From the NCBI GenBank assembly GCA_036499165.1, contig DASYEE010000146.1, positions 1 to 52,438 of the forward strand: 52,438 nucleotides of DNA, written 5' to 3'. Under the pieces are notes generated by a model, which was not told where the DNA came from, searched no databases, and saw only the letters and a program-made list of their open reading frames with translations. This DNA is from Galbitalea sp036499165. GTDB taxonomy: Bacteria; Actinomycetota; Actinomycetes; Actinomycetales; Microbacteriaceae. A program made the translations under genes and the position numbers. Below are positions 8,530-16,627 of this stretch, piece by piece (positions within the stretch are counted from its first letter, which is position 1; the number at the start of each line of letters is the position of its first letter).

Positions 8530-9120
8530 CTACCCGGCGGCACGCGCGGTGTGAAGCGCGCTCGCCCACCAGTGCAGATCGCTCAGGAGCAATTCGAGCC
8601 GCGGTTCGAGGCTGGCGAAAATGCGTGGGGCGGCGCTCGGGTCCTGGCGGATCTCCATCAGCTGCGGGCCGAAGACATGCACGGTCGGGCGCACCGAAAC
8701 CATGTCGAGTTCGCCAGCTACCTGGCGCAACTGTTCGATGGCGCGGCTTCCGCCCGCGTTGCCGTATCCAACGTAGGAGATCGGCTTGCGGTTGAACTCT
8801 ACGAAGTAGTGATCGAGAAGGTTCTTGAGCGCCGCGGAGTACCCGTGGTTGTACTCGTTTGTAATGACGAGGAACCCGTCGGCCGCGTCGAGTTTCTCGC
8901 CGATTTCTCGCGCCAGGTCGGTCTCGTAGGCGCGCGGCGCCATGGACGGCGCCGATTGCAGGTCGTAGAAGGGCAGCAGGTTCTCCCTCAGGTCGAGCAC
9001 CTCGAAGCTGAAGTCGGATCGACCGCTCGTGCGCTCCTTCACCCATCCCAGTGGAAAGTCCGCGAAGCGGGTGGTTCTCGTGCTGGCAACGATGATCAGG
9101 ATGTGGGGGACTGTAGACAT
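8530..9120 (-). CDS. NAD(P)H-dependent FMN reductase / flavodoxin-fold oxidoreductase
   Basis: This 196-aa flavodoxin-like protein has an opening beta strand and phosphate loop (ILIIVASTRTTRFADFP) typical of the NADPH-dependent FMN reductase family. VITNEYNHGYSAALKNLLDH is the family's conserved second flavin-contacting stretch, and YVGYGNAGGSRAIEQLR is its third. It would reduce flavins or quinones in the cytoplasm. No ribosome-binding site is visible before ATG 9120, so it may be leaderless or start elsewhere. It lies 47 bases upstream of the FMN hydroxy-acid enzyme and on the same strand, so co-transcription is plausible. Confidence 0.88.
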   Translation of the reverse strand: MSTVPHILIIVASTRTTRFADFPLGWVKERTSGRSDFSFEVLDLRENLLPFYDLQSAPSMAPRAYETDLAREIGEKLDAADGFLVITNEYNHGYSAALKNLLDHYFVEFNRKPISYVGYGNAGGSRAIEQLRQVAGELDMVSVRPTVHVFGPQLMEIRQDPSAAPRIFASLEPRLELLLSDLHWWASALHTARAAG

Positions 9121-9197
9121 GTCAACAATCTATTGCCCATCAGGGTGAATCCGCCCCTCGTCTCGAGCACGGAATGCATGATCTTGTCCGCTTCCGC

Positions 9198-9608
9198 TCA
9201 GGTCACCGCGCCGACGTAGAGCCACGAGTGGTTCTCGCGCACGAACTGGCTGTTCTCGGCCTGCTCGCCGCGCACTCCGTCGACGCTGTAGCGAGCTCGG
9301 AAATCGACGGTGCCGCGATCCTCGAGCATGCCTCCGCCCGTACGGCCGACGATGTTGAGCCCGAGCCAACGGATGTCCGTATCGAGTTCGAGCGTCGCCG
9401 GTCGCCCGACGGGATGCCAGGTTGCCAGCAGGTATGCGACGTCGCCGACCACGAAGGCGCTGTAGCGGGATCGCATGAGGCGCTCCGCTGTCGGCGCGCG
9501 GGCCTCACCGCGATGGAGGGGTCCGCAACACTCGTCGTATGGAAGTGCGCTGAGGCACGGGCATCCGGCGGTCGCACGCGGGGAAGTCACGCCGCAAGTA
9601 TGTGCCAA
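9198..9608 (-). CDS. YchJ-family (UPF0225) SEC-C-motif protein
   Basis: This small 136-aa protein has the cysteine-rich N-terminal signature CPCLSALPYDECCGPLH, a zinc-binding SEC-C-like motif. It then has the NTF2-like core of the UPF0225/YchJ family (LMRSRYSAFVVGDVAYLLATWH). The molecular function of the family is not established. The start is uncertain. TTG 9608 opens the frame, while a GTG at 9590 (VTSPRATAG) would also fit, and neither has a convincing ribosome-binding site. It is divergent from the dehydrogenase at 9656, with little room for separate promoters. Confidence 0.85.
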   Translation of the reverse strand: MAHTCGVTSPRATAGCPCLSALPYDECCGPLHRGEARAPTAERLMRSRYSAFVVGDVAYLLATWHPVGRPATLELDTDIRWLGLNIVGRTGGGMLEDRGTVDFRARYSVDGVRGEQAENSQFVRENHSWLYVGAVT

Positions 9609-9655
9609 CGATGACCGGGTACGCTCGGCTGGTCGCCAATCGGATGGAGCCTTGC

Positions 9656-10691
9656 GTGCGCGCCGTGGTATTCGAGCAGTTCGGTGGAACCCCGCACGTT
9701 GCGGAGGTGCCCGCTCCCACTACGACGGACGATGGGGTCGTCGTGAGGGTGGAGGCATCAGGGCTCTGCCGCAGTGACATCCATGGCTGGCAGGGTCACG
9801 ACGAGGAAATCCCGCTGCCGCACGTCCCAGGTCACGAACTGGTTGGCCGCATCGAATCGGTCGGTTCGTCGATTCCGGATCGGTCAGCGGGTCACGACGC
9901 CGTTCGTTTGCGCTTGCGGTGCGTGCCCGGAGTGCCTTTCCGGCAATGGGCAGGTTTGTCGAAACCAAACGCAGCCGGGATTCACTCACTGGGGTTCGTA
10001 CGCCGAACTTGTCGCCGTGCGCAATGCCGACGTCAACCTGATCGAGATACCGGAGAACATGGATGCCGCGGCCGCTGCCCTGCTCGGCTGTCGTTTTGCG
10101 ACGGCGTACCGCGGAATCGTTCACCAGGCCAGGCTCAGGGCGGGCGAATGGATGCTCGTTGTCGGCGCCGGGGGAGTCGGGCTCAGTTGCGTGATGATCG
10201 GCAAGGCGCTCGGAGCGAGGGTGATTGCCGTCGATGTGAGCAGCACCGCGCTCGAATCCGCAACCCGACTGGGTGCCGATCTTGCCATTGACTCCCGCGG
10301 CCGCGATCTCGAGGATCTCGTCGACGAGATCGCGAGCGTGACGGGCGGGGGAGCGCAGGTCTCCGTCGACGCACTGGGGCGCGAAGAGACGCTGACTCTC
10401 GGCATCCACTCCCTGCGCCCTCGTGGTCGCTTTGTGCAGATCGGCCTTTTTGCCGATGAACCGCGCGTTCCGATGTCTGTGGTCATCGCGCGCGAGCTGG
10501 AAATACGGGGCAGCCACGGTATGCCGGCCGGTGACTACGCCGATCTGCTCGCACTGGTCGAAGACGGCTCACTTCACCCCGAGGCGATCGTGACTCGACG
10601 AATCGACCTTGAGGATGTCCCGGAAGCCATGGGGCAGATGAATCGCGACGAACTCGCCGGGGTCGCTTTGATCGAGATCTCTCCTCGCTGA
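9656..10691 (+). pseudogene. Zinc-dependent alcohol dehydrogenase with an apparent frameshift
   Basis: This medium-chain, zinc-dependent dehydrogenase is split between two frames. Frame one runs from GTG 9656 (VRAVVFEQFGG, with GGAG six bases upstream), through the catalytic zinc residues in GLCRSDIHG and PHVPGHELVG, to about 9862. The rest continues one frame over: RFRIGQRVTTPF, the structural zinc cysteines CACGACPECLSGNGQVC, the Rossmann GAGGVG motif and the C-terminal end at 10691. Both halves are otherwise well preserved with good codon use, so the break is either a recent inactivation or a sequencing error. Intact length would be about 345 aa. Confidence 0.85.
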
Positions 10692-10726
10692 TCGACCGAT
10701 TACCGGCCTCGCGCTACCCTCGTGTC

Positions 10727-11122
10727 ATGGCACAGTCGACGTCACAGAAGCTCGGAATCAAACCCGGGATGACCGTGGTCGCGACGGGGCTAGCGGGGTC
10801 GGCGGTTGAGGCAATCCTCGGCTCATTGCCCGATGCGGCGATGCTGAGCCCAGCCGGGCCGTCGGCGGATGTTGCCCTCCTCTTCGTCGACACCCTCGAC
10901 GACGTGCGAGCGCGGGCGTCTGATGCGTGGTCGAGCGTTGCCCCGGATCGACGGTTGTGGGTTGCGTACCGCAAGGGCGCGTCGAAGCGAGGCATGGGCG
11001 CCGAGACTCCGCTTCATCGCGACACGCTGCAGGCGGCGCTGGCGGAGGTGGGTCTGACGGGTGTCACGCTGGTTGCTCTCGACGACGTCTGGTCCGCGCT
11101 CAGGGTCAAGCCCCTCGGCTAG
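10727..11122 (+). CDS. Small DUF3052-like protein
   Basis: This 131-aa soluble protein starts with KLGIKPGMTVVATG, and its layout resembles the DUF3052 family: alternating strands and helices, a central RLWVAYRKGAS strand-loop and a closing DDVWSALRVKPLG. The match is by shape and the K-LG-KPG opening rather than a diagnostic motif. No membrane segment or signal is seen. It follows the dehydrogenase by 35 bases on the same strand and ends 24 bases before the convergent FBP-like gene. The function is unknown. Confidence 0.7.
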   Translation: MAQSTSQKLGIKPGMTVVATGLAGSAVEAILGSLPDAAMLSPAGPSADVALLFVDTLDDVRARASDAWSSVAPDRRLWVAYRKGASKRGMGAETPLHRDTLQAALAEVGLTGVTLVALDDVWSALRVKPLG

Positions 11123-11146
11123 CCCATGAGCGCTTCGGTGGCTCGA

Positions 11147-11632
11147 TCAGCCCCTAATATCACGAGCGAAATTGCGCACGTGATCGCCGAGCGCTGCGAT
11201 GCGGTGCGCCCTCGCCGCCTCGACATCGAAACCGATGTAAGCGGAGGGCGGCCTCTTTCGCACGTTCACGGAGCACTCGAAGTTAGCGCAGACGAGCGTC
11301 CCGATCGTGTCTCCTCTACGACCGGCTTCTCCGGCGCGCTTCGCGCTCGAGAAGATGACGTCGTTCGGAAGCTGGATGTCCTCGCACCATGAGCACTGCG
11401 CGCGGGAACGCGGCCTTCCCTCGGCCTGGCGCAGCAGCACCCCAACCGGTTCATCGTCGAGTTCGACCACGACGTAGCCGAGCATGGGCGATTTGTTGTC
11501 ACGCCAGGCGAGAAAGTCCAGCCCGGTCCAAGCGAGGTCGTCGAAGTCCGCGGGTAGCGTCAAGGCGTTGCGCTCCCGCAGTGAGGTGTTGACAAAGGAT
11601 GCCCGAAGGGCTTTTTGGGTGAGCAATTGCAT
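11147..11632 (-). CDS. FBP/FusB-type treble-clef zinc-finger protein
   Basis: This 161-aa protein matches the FBP C-terminal treble-clef family, related to the EF-G-binding FusB/FusC proteins that release EF-G from the ribosome and can protect against fusidic acid. The four zinc ligands are visible as C80-x2-C83 (CSWC) and C115-x4-C120 (CANFEC), followed by the basic NVRKRPPSAY segment. The N-terminal half (about 1-70) carries the family's LPADFDDLAWTGLDFLAWRD stretch. Whether it acts on EF-G here is inference. Its ATG is read from a CAT that also forms an ATG on the opposite strand. Confidence 0.85.
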   Translation of the reverse strand: MQLLTQKALRASFVNTSLRERNALTLPADFDDLAWTGLDFLAWRDNKSPMLGYVVVELDDEPVGVLLRQAEGRPRSRAQCSWCEDIQLPNDVIFSSAKRAGEAGRRGDTIGTLVCANFECSVNVRKRPPSAYIGFDVEAARAHRIAALGDHVRNFARDIRG

Positions 11633-11980
11633 GAGTGAAGAAAGCCTTACTGTCGTGTTTTTTCGTGAGGGCGCGCGGATCCTCGACCGGATCGAAAGCG
11701 CAATAGATGCCGGAGAACCGGGCTATCTGACATCGGCGAAGAAGACGCCGACGACCTCCAAGCGCCCACCGGGCGTCACAAACACAACGGAAATAGTCAC
11801 GTAATCGAGCCTAGTGCGCTCCACAGCTGCCCGGCGCGGTTGTCTTCCGGGCCTCGCACTCCGGCAGGATGGTGGGCGAAAGCGACGACATCCACACGGC
11901 GACGGAACGACAGCCGATCACGCTCCGCGAATATCTCGAATCCACCTGATTTCGTGGTGTGATCGCCTCCACTTTCAATC

Positions 11981-11986
11981 TATAGC
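11981..11986 (+). promoter_or_regulatory. Candidate -10 box for helR
   Basis: TATAGC lies 7 bases before the RAE dyad. Seventeen bases further upstream is only a weak -35 (TGTGAT, 11958-11963). If real, transcription would begin within or at the edge of the RAE. Confidence 0.4.
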
Positions 11987-11993
11987 TCACCGG

Positions 11994-12012
11994 GGGGCTT
12001 GCGGCAAGACCC
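11994..12012 (+). promoter_or_regulatory. Rifamycin-associated element (RAE) upstream of helR
   Basis: GGGGCTTGCGGCAAGACCC matches the 19-bp RAE consensus known upstream of rifamycin-inactivation and helR genes in actinomycetes (GGGGCTTGCGGCAAGGCCC as I recall it) at 18 of 19 positions. It sits inside a longer dyad, CACCGGGG (11988-11995) and CCCCGGTG (12010-12017). It lies just downstream of a plausible -10 TATAGC (11981-11986) and 45 bases before the helR start. The position and match suggest rifamycin-inducible control, which is inference from other species. Confidence 0.85.
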
Positions 12013-12057
12013 CGGTGTTCGCGCAGACTGGGCGGTCGACAGAAAAGAGCCGACCTC

Positions 12058-14217
12058 TTGGGCCTGACCACCAACGCATTTCACCTTCCGGATCGCCTGG
12101 CCGCAAAGGCCGATCCGAGACTCATTTCCGAGGACGAACTGCACTTCCTGGACATCCGACAGAGCCTCGACCGCTCCATCGCCGAGCTCTCCGATCGGCT
12201 GGATTCTGAGCGGCGCGCGCCCGGCGGCGGCGGCCAGTCTGCGCTCGAGCGCGACCTCGAAATCCATCGCCTGACCTCACGCTTGCACACGCTTCGTCGA
12301 TTCGGGCTCGACCTGTGCCTCGGCAGGATGGTCGGAGCGGATACCGTGGGGCCGCAGTACATCGGGCGCCTCGGCCTCACCGACCGTGAGGGTCGATCGC
12401 TACTGCTCGATTGGCGTTCTCCCGCTGCCGAACCATTCTTCGGCGCGACCCGGGCAGACCCGATGGGCATCACGACCCGCCGCCGCTATCGCTGGACGAA
12501 CGGGCACATCACCGACTACTGGGACGAGGTGTTGGCGGGGGAGGGATTCGACGCGAGCGCTGCCCTCGACGACGAGTCGTCCTTCATCGCCAGCCTTGGT
12601 AGCAGCCGGTCGCCGAAGATGCGCGACGTGCTCGCGACCATCCAGGCAGACCAGGATGCCATCATCCGGGCCGGATCGCGCGGCGCGCTGGTAGTCGACG
12701 GTGGACCGGGAACCGGGAAGACGGTTGTCGCGCTACATCGAACGGCGTACCTCCTGTACTCGGACCAGCGCTTGTGCAAGGGCAGCGGAGGAGTGCTTTT
12801 TGTGGGGCCGCACCGGGCTTACCTCGCCTACGTGGATGACGTGCTGCCGAGTCTCGGCGAGGACGGCGTGCACGTGTGCACCCTGCGCGACCTGGTAGTC
12901 GAGGGGAATTCTGCCGCGAGTGAGTCTGACCTGGGCGTCGCACAGCTGAAGTCATCGGGAGAGCTGGTGCGGGCGGTCGAGGCTGCGGTGCGATATTACG
13001 AGCGCCCGCCAACGACAGCCATGACGGTCGAGACACCGTGGGCTGATATTCACCTGGGCTCGGGGGAATGGGCTGAGGCTTTCGATGGAGCGGAGCCGTC
13101 GGCCTCGCACAACGACGCTCGAGACCAGGTCTGGGACGCGCTGCTCGACATCCTCTGCGACCAACTCGACGAAGACGGGGTTCCGCGGGCCTCGCTTCGC
13201 AGATCGTTGCTGCAGAATGAGATCCTGACCAGCACTTTTGCGAAGTCCTGGCCTCTGCTCGATCCTGTCGGAGTCGTGGGGGATCTATGGTCGGTGCCCG
13301 CCTACCTGCGACTGTGTGCGCCGTGGCTGTCCGAGGATGAGATCCAGCTGCTGCAGCGAGGTGACGCTCGGGCGTGGACGACCGCCGACCTGCCATTTCT
13401 CGATGCTGCGCGACTGCGTATCGGCGACCCGGAGTCTGGGCGCCAGCGCAGGAGGCGCGAAGCCGCAATCGCGGCCGATCGGGTCGAGATGGACAGGGTG
13501 ATCGACGACCTCATCGCCTCAGATGACTCGGAAATGATGTTGATGTCGATGCTCCGCGGCCAGGATTTCCAGAACTCCCTCGTCGATGAAGCTGCTCTTC
13601 CGAGCGTCGACCCCGATCTGCTCGCTGGGCCGTTCGCGCACATCGTCGTCGACGAGGCGCAGGAGCTGACGGACGCTGAATGGCAGATGTTGCTGGCTCG
13701 GTGCCCCTCGCGCAGCTTCACGATCGTGGGGGATCGGGCGCAGGCAAGGCACGGATTCGTCGGATCCTGGGATGAGCGACTCGCCCGGGCTGGAATTGCC
13801 GGTGCCGCTGTGGCGTCGTTGACCGTCAACTACCGCACGCCGACCGAGATCATGGCGGTGGCTGAGCCGGTGATTCGAGCCGTACTCCCCGATGCCAATG
13901 TGCCGACATCCATTCGTGAGAGCGGGATTCCGGTGCGGCATGGCAGGGCATCGGAGTTGGAAGGCATCCTCGAACATTGGCTGGCCACGCACGGCGAGGG
14001 CATTGCCTGCGTGATCACCGCCGGGGGAGTTGCGGACGGGAGGCTGCCGCAGACCCTCCGGATTCGCTACCTGACCCCAGAACTCGCGAAGGGGCTCGAG
14101 TTCGACCTCGTCGTGTTGATCGACGCAGAATCGTTTGGCGACGGAGTCGGGGGCGCCGTCGACAGGTACGTCGCGATGACGCGCGCAACGCAAAAGTTGG
14201 TGATCCTCACGCACTAA
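12058..14217 (+). CDS. helR: RNA polymerase recycling motor HelR (HelD-type helicase)
   Basis: This 719-aa superfamily-1 ATPase of the HelD class is the HelR branch, which dislodges rifamycins and recycles stalled RNA polymerase. An N-terminal coiled-coil-like arm (about 20-80) includes the HelR-typical FGLDLCLGRMVGAD and YIGRLGLTD. Walker A is GGPGTGKT (215-222). Walker B/motif II is VVDEAQELTDAEWQ (about 530). DRAQARHG, NYRTPTEI and YVAMTRATQKLVIL are motifs III, IV and VI. The only start before the upstream stop is TTG 12058, with a weak ribosome-binding site. The RAE in front supports rifamycin-responsive expression. Confidence 0.9.
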   Translation: MGLTTNAFHLPDRLAAKADPRLISEDELHFLDIRQSLDRSIAELSDRLDSERRAPGGGGQSALERDLEIHRLTSRLHTLRRFGLDLCLGRMVGADTVGPQYIGRLGLTDREGRSLLLDWRSPAAEPFFGATRADPMGITTRRRYRWTNGHITDYWDEVLAGEGFDASAALDDESSFIASLGSSRSPKMRDVLATIQADQDAIIRAGSRGALVVDGGPGTGKTVVALHRTAYLLYSDQRLCKGSGGVLFVGPHRAYLAYVDDVLPSLGEDGVHVCTLRDLVVEGNSAASESDLGVAQLKSSGELVRAVEAAVRYYERPPTTAMTVETPWADIHLGSGEWAEAFDGAEPSASHNDARDQVWDALLDILCDQLDEDGVPRASLRRSLLQNEILTSTFAKSWPLLDPVGVVGDLWSVPAYLRLCAPWLSEDEIQLLQRGDARAWTTADLPFLDAARLRIGDPESGRQRRRREAAIAADRVEMDRVIDDLIASDDSEMMLMSMLRGQDFQNSLVDEAALPSVDPDLLAGPFAHIVVDEAQELTDAEWQMLLARCPSRSFTIVGDRAQARHGFVGSWDERLARAGIAGAAVASLTVNYRTPTEIMAVAEPVIRAVLPDANVPTSIRESGIPVRHGRASELEGILEHWLATHGEGIACVITAGGVADGRLPQTLRIRYLTPELAKGLEFDLVVLIDAESFGDGVGGAVDRYVAMTRATQKLVILTH

Positions 14218-14298
14218 AGTTCAGGGCGACTAACCAGAGATCCCGAGATCTGGAGCTAACGAGGAGAGACCTGCGCAACGTGCCACGATCGTACGACT

Positions 14299-15198
14299 AT
14301 GAACACATCACTTCACGACTCCGAAACGGCGCTGATTCTCGGTGGTGGGGGAGCAGCAGGCAATGCGTGGGTCATCGGCGTCATCGCCGGCCTCCTCGAT
14401 GCCGACCTGGATGTCACCGACGCCGACCTGATCGTCGGCACGTCATCCGGCTCGACGGCGGCGGCGCAGATCAGCAGCACTAGCCCGACCGAACTCTATT
14501 CCGGCATCGTGTCCGCCGCTCCCGTACAGCGCGTGAATTCAGTGGGTTCGGGCGGGGTCGGCGTCCGCGTCGCGCCGGGCGTGAACCATCTCGAGAGAAC
14601 TAATCTCATCATCGCCTCCGCCCGGGATGCGGCTGATATGCGTCGGCGCATCGGTGCGGCGGCCCTGGATCTCGATTCACCGACAGACGGATCGGGGCAG
14701 GCGCGCTGGAGGACGACCGTTGCTGCTCGGTTGGCGGATCAGCGCTGGCCCGAGCGAAGAATCCTCATCACGGCCGTCGATGCCCGCACGGGCAAACCTG
14801 TTGTGTTCGACCGGCATGGCGGCGTCGACCTGGTCGACGCGATCGCCGCCAGCACCTCAAGCGGCATTCCATTCCGCATCGGCGACGACAGGTACATCGA
14901 TGGGGGATACCGACGCAACGAGAACGCCGACCTGGCGGCGGGATACGGGCGAGTGCTTGTGTTGTCGCCGTTCGGCGGCAGAACGCGACATCCGCTGGAA
15001 TGGGGGATGCACCTTGCCGCGCAGGTCGAGGAACTCCGGGCTGGCGGCAGCAGGGTCGAAACGGTCTTCCCGTCGAGTGACTCAGAGCGGTTATTCGGCG
15101 CAGACTCCCTGGATCTGTCGCTGCGCGCACCAGCGGCTCGAGCCGGCTACGACCAGGGGAGACTCCTCGCCCAGCAGCTGAGCGAGTTCTGGCGCTGA
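14299..15198 (+). CDS. Patatin-like phospholipase / serine hydrolase
   Basis: This 299-aa patatin-fold lipid hydrolase has all catalytic landmarks. The oxyanion loop is GGGGAAG (15-21), the nucleophile is S49 in GTSSG (47-51), and the dyad aspartate is D201 in DGG. There is no signal peptide or membrane segment, so it should act in the cytoplasm or at the inner membrane face. The substrate is not predictable. It follows helR by 81 bases on the same strand. The start ATG 14299 has no strong ribosome-binding site. Confidence 0.9.
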   Translation: MNTSLHDSETALILGGGGAAGNAWVIGVIAGLLDADLDVTDADLIVGTSSGSTAAAQISSTSPTELYSGIVSAAPVQRVNSVGSGGVGVRVAPGVNHLERTNLIIASARDAADMRRRIGAAALDLDSPTDGSGQARWRTTVAARLADQRWPERRILITAVDARTGKPVVFDRHGGVDLVDAIAASTSSGIPFRIGDDRYIDGGYRRNENADLAAGYGRVLVLSPFGGRTRHPLEWGMHLAAQVEELRAGGSRVETVFPSSDSERLFGADSLDLSLRAPAARAGYDQGRLLAQQLSEFWR

Positions 15199-15256
15199 GG
15201 CTCGGGAGCCATGAAAATAGAAGCCGCAGTGCACATTCCCCGAGCAAGGAGCACCC

Positions 15257-15898
15257 ATGGCCGTTCGTGCCGATCTGAATCTCTCCCTCGACGGCATTGC
15301 CGTGACATCTGACCAGACTCCCGAGAACCCGTTCGGTGACGACTGGGGTCGATTGGTCGCGGCGTACACCGGAACGCGCACCTTTCAGCAGCGGGTCTTT
15401 CACGACGAGAGCGGTTCGGGGACAACCGGGATCGACGATCGCTACGCGCAGGAGTATTTCGAGGGTATCGGCGCGGAGATCATGGGTGCCGGGATGTTCG
15501 GATTCCACAATTTTCCGGATGACCCGAACTGGCGCGGCTGGTGGGGAGACGAGCCGCCGTTCCACTATCCCGTCCTTGTGCTGACGCAGACTCCTCGCCC
15601 ACCGATCGAGTTCGAGAATGGAACGCGTTTCGACTTCCGCAACGTTGCGCCGCTCGAAGCGCTCGAGGAGGCGCGTGGCCTGGCGGGTGAGGAAGACATC
15701 CGAATCGGCGGGGGAGCGAGCGTTGTCCGGGACTTCCTTCGCGCCGGCCTGATCGACCGCCTGCACGTCGCCTTGGCACCGATCGTCATCGGCCGTGGTA
15801 CTCGTCTCTGGGACGATCTGCACCAGCTCGAAGACGGATTCGCTGTGTCATCCGAGCTGGCGGAGAGCGGCGTTGTACACGTGACTTTTAGGCGGTGA
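15257..15898 (+). CDS. RibD C-terminal / dihydrofolate-reductase-fold protein 1
   Basis: This 213-aa NADPH-dependent reductase-fold protein belongs to the RibD-C family. It begins with LNLSLDGIAV, like other family members, and ends with the conserved block IRIGGGASVVRDFLRAGLID followed by APIVIGRGTRLWDDL. Such stand-alone proteins are usually of unknown substrate. AAGGAG seven bases before ATG 15257 supports the start. A second, diverged family member lies directly downstream, so the pair probably arose by duplication or joint gain. Confidence 0.88.
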   Translation: MAVRADLNLSLDGIAVTSDQTPENPFGDDWGRLVAAYTGTRTFQQRVFHDESGSGTTGIDDRYAQEYFEGIGAEIMGAGMFGFHNFPDDPNWRGWWGDEPPFHYPVLVLTQTPRPPIEFENGTRFDFRNVAPLEALEEARGLAGEEDIRIGGGASVVRDFLRAGLIDRLHVALAPIVIGRGTRLWDDLHQLEDGFAVSSELAESGVVHVTFRR

Positions 15899-15982
15899 GC
15901 GGCGCCGGCGAACCACTCACCAGCCCGGCTTGAACGACGATCCGACGTCGCGAAGTCATCACAACCGTGCCAGCCTGAGTGG

Positions 15983-16558
15983 GTGCGACCTCTTAGATAT
16001 TCGATCAATGTCTCGCTCGACGGCTGCGTCGACCATCTGGCCGGCACCCCGGACGAGGAGTCTCACCACCACGCGGCAGAGACCATCGCCCGTGCCGACG
16101 CGATCATCCTCGGCCGAGCGACCTACGAGCTGATGGAGTTCTGGCGAACCGCGGAAGACCTGCCGCCGTGGATGCAGCCATTCCAGAAGTCGATCAACGC
16201 GGCCAAGAAGTATCTGGTGTCGAGCACGCGCGAACCGGACGGCTGGAACACCGAAGCGCTGACTGGTGATCCCGTCGAGGCGGTCAGGATGCTGAAGGAG
16301 CAACCGGGGGACGGGCTGTACGTCGGCGGCGTCACGCTGCCCCGCGCTCTGGCCAACGCCGGGCTCATCGACGAATACGAGTTCGTCGTGTACCCGACGC
16401 TGGTAGGCCACGGCCCCAGGTTGTTCGAGGGCCTGGCTGAGCCGCTCGACCTGCGGCTCGTCGGAGTTACCGAATTCGCCTCTGGCGCGCGCGCCGAACG
16501 CTACGTCCCGGCAGGCAGCGCAAGCGGAACCAAGAATGCCACCGGCGGAGATCCCTGA
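15983..16558 (+). CDS. RibD C-terminal / dihydrofolate-reductase-fold protein 2
   Basis: This second RibD-C-family protein is 191 aa and starts at GTG 15983 (RPLRYSINVSLDGCVDH). It shows the ILGRATYELM segment of the family's middle region and the block LYVGGVTLPRALANAGLIDEYE, followed by YPTLVGHGPRLFEGL near the end. The N-terminal SINVSLDG parallels LNLSLDG of the preceding gene, but the rest is well diverged, so this is an old paralog. The substrate is unknown. The gap to the upstream gene is 84 bases. Confidence 0.88.
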   Translation: MRPLRYSINVSLDGCVDHLAGTPDEESHHHAAETIARADAIILGRATYELMEFWRTAEDLPPWMQPFQKSINAAKKYLVSSTREPDGWNTEALTGDPVEAVRMLKEQPGDGLYVGGVTLPRALANAGLIDEYEFVVYPTLVGHGPRLFEGLAEPLDLRLVGVTEFASGARAERYVPAGSASGTKNATGGDP

Positions 16559-16627
16559 GAATCACACACAGGAAGTGAGTTTTCCGTTTTTACTCGCTGG
16601 GTCTTCGGAAACTGCCAAACTGGCCAG

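Larger units (their letters stand above)
11633..12057. other. 425-bp gap between the FBP gene and helR: divergent regulatory region
   Basis: It contains the upstream regions of the FBP-like gene (minus) and helR (plus). The helR side carries TATAGC (11981-11986) and a rifamycin-associated-element match (11994-12012). Two tiny opposing frames exist at 11631-11804 (plus, 57 aa) and 11723-11800 (minus, 25 aa), but neither has a ribosome-binding site or a recognised product. I see nothing else. Confidence 0.6.

Noticed and set aside
11631..11804. 57-aa plus-strand frame and a 25-aa minus-strand frame (11723-11800) between the FBP gene and helR
   Set aside because: Both look faintly protein-like (for example GTG start, then TISVVFVTPGGRLEVVGVFF) but neither has a ribosome-binding site, a family or a conserved context, so I leave them undecided.
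12662..13468. 268-aa minus-strand frame inside helR
   Set aside because: The helR frame has complete helicase motifs here; the antisense has none.
14768..15823. 351-aa minus-strand frame over the patatin and first RibD-C gene
   Set aside because: It crosses two well-supported plus-strand genes and shows no recognisable family.
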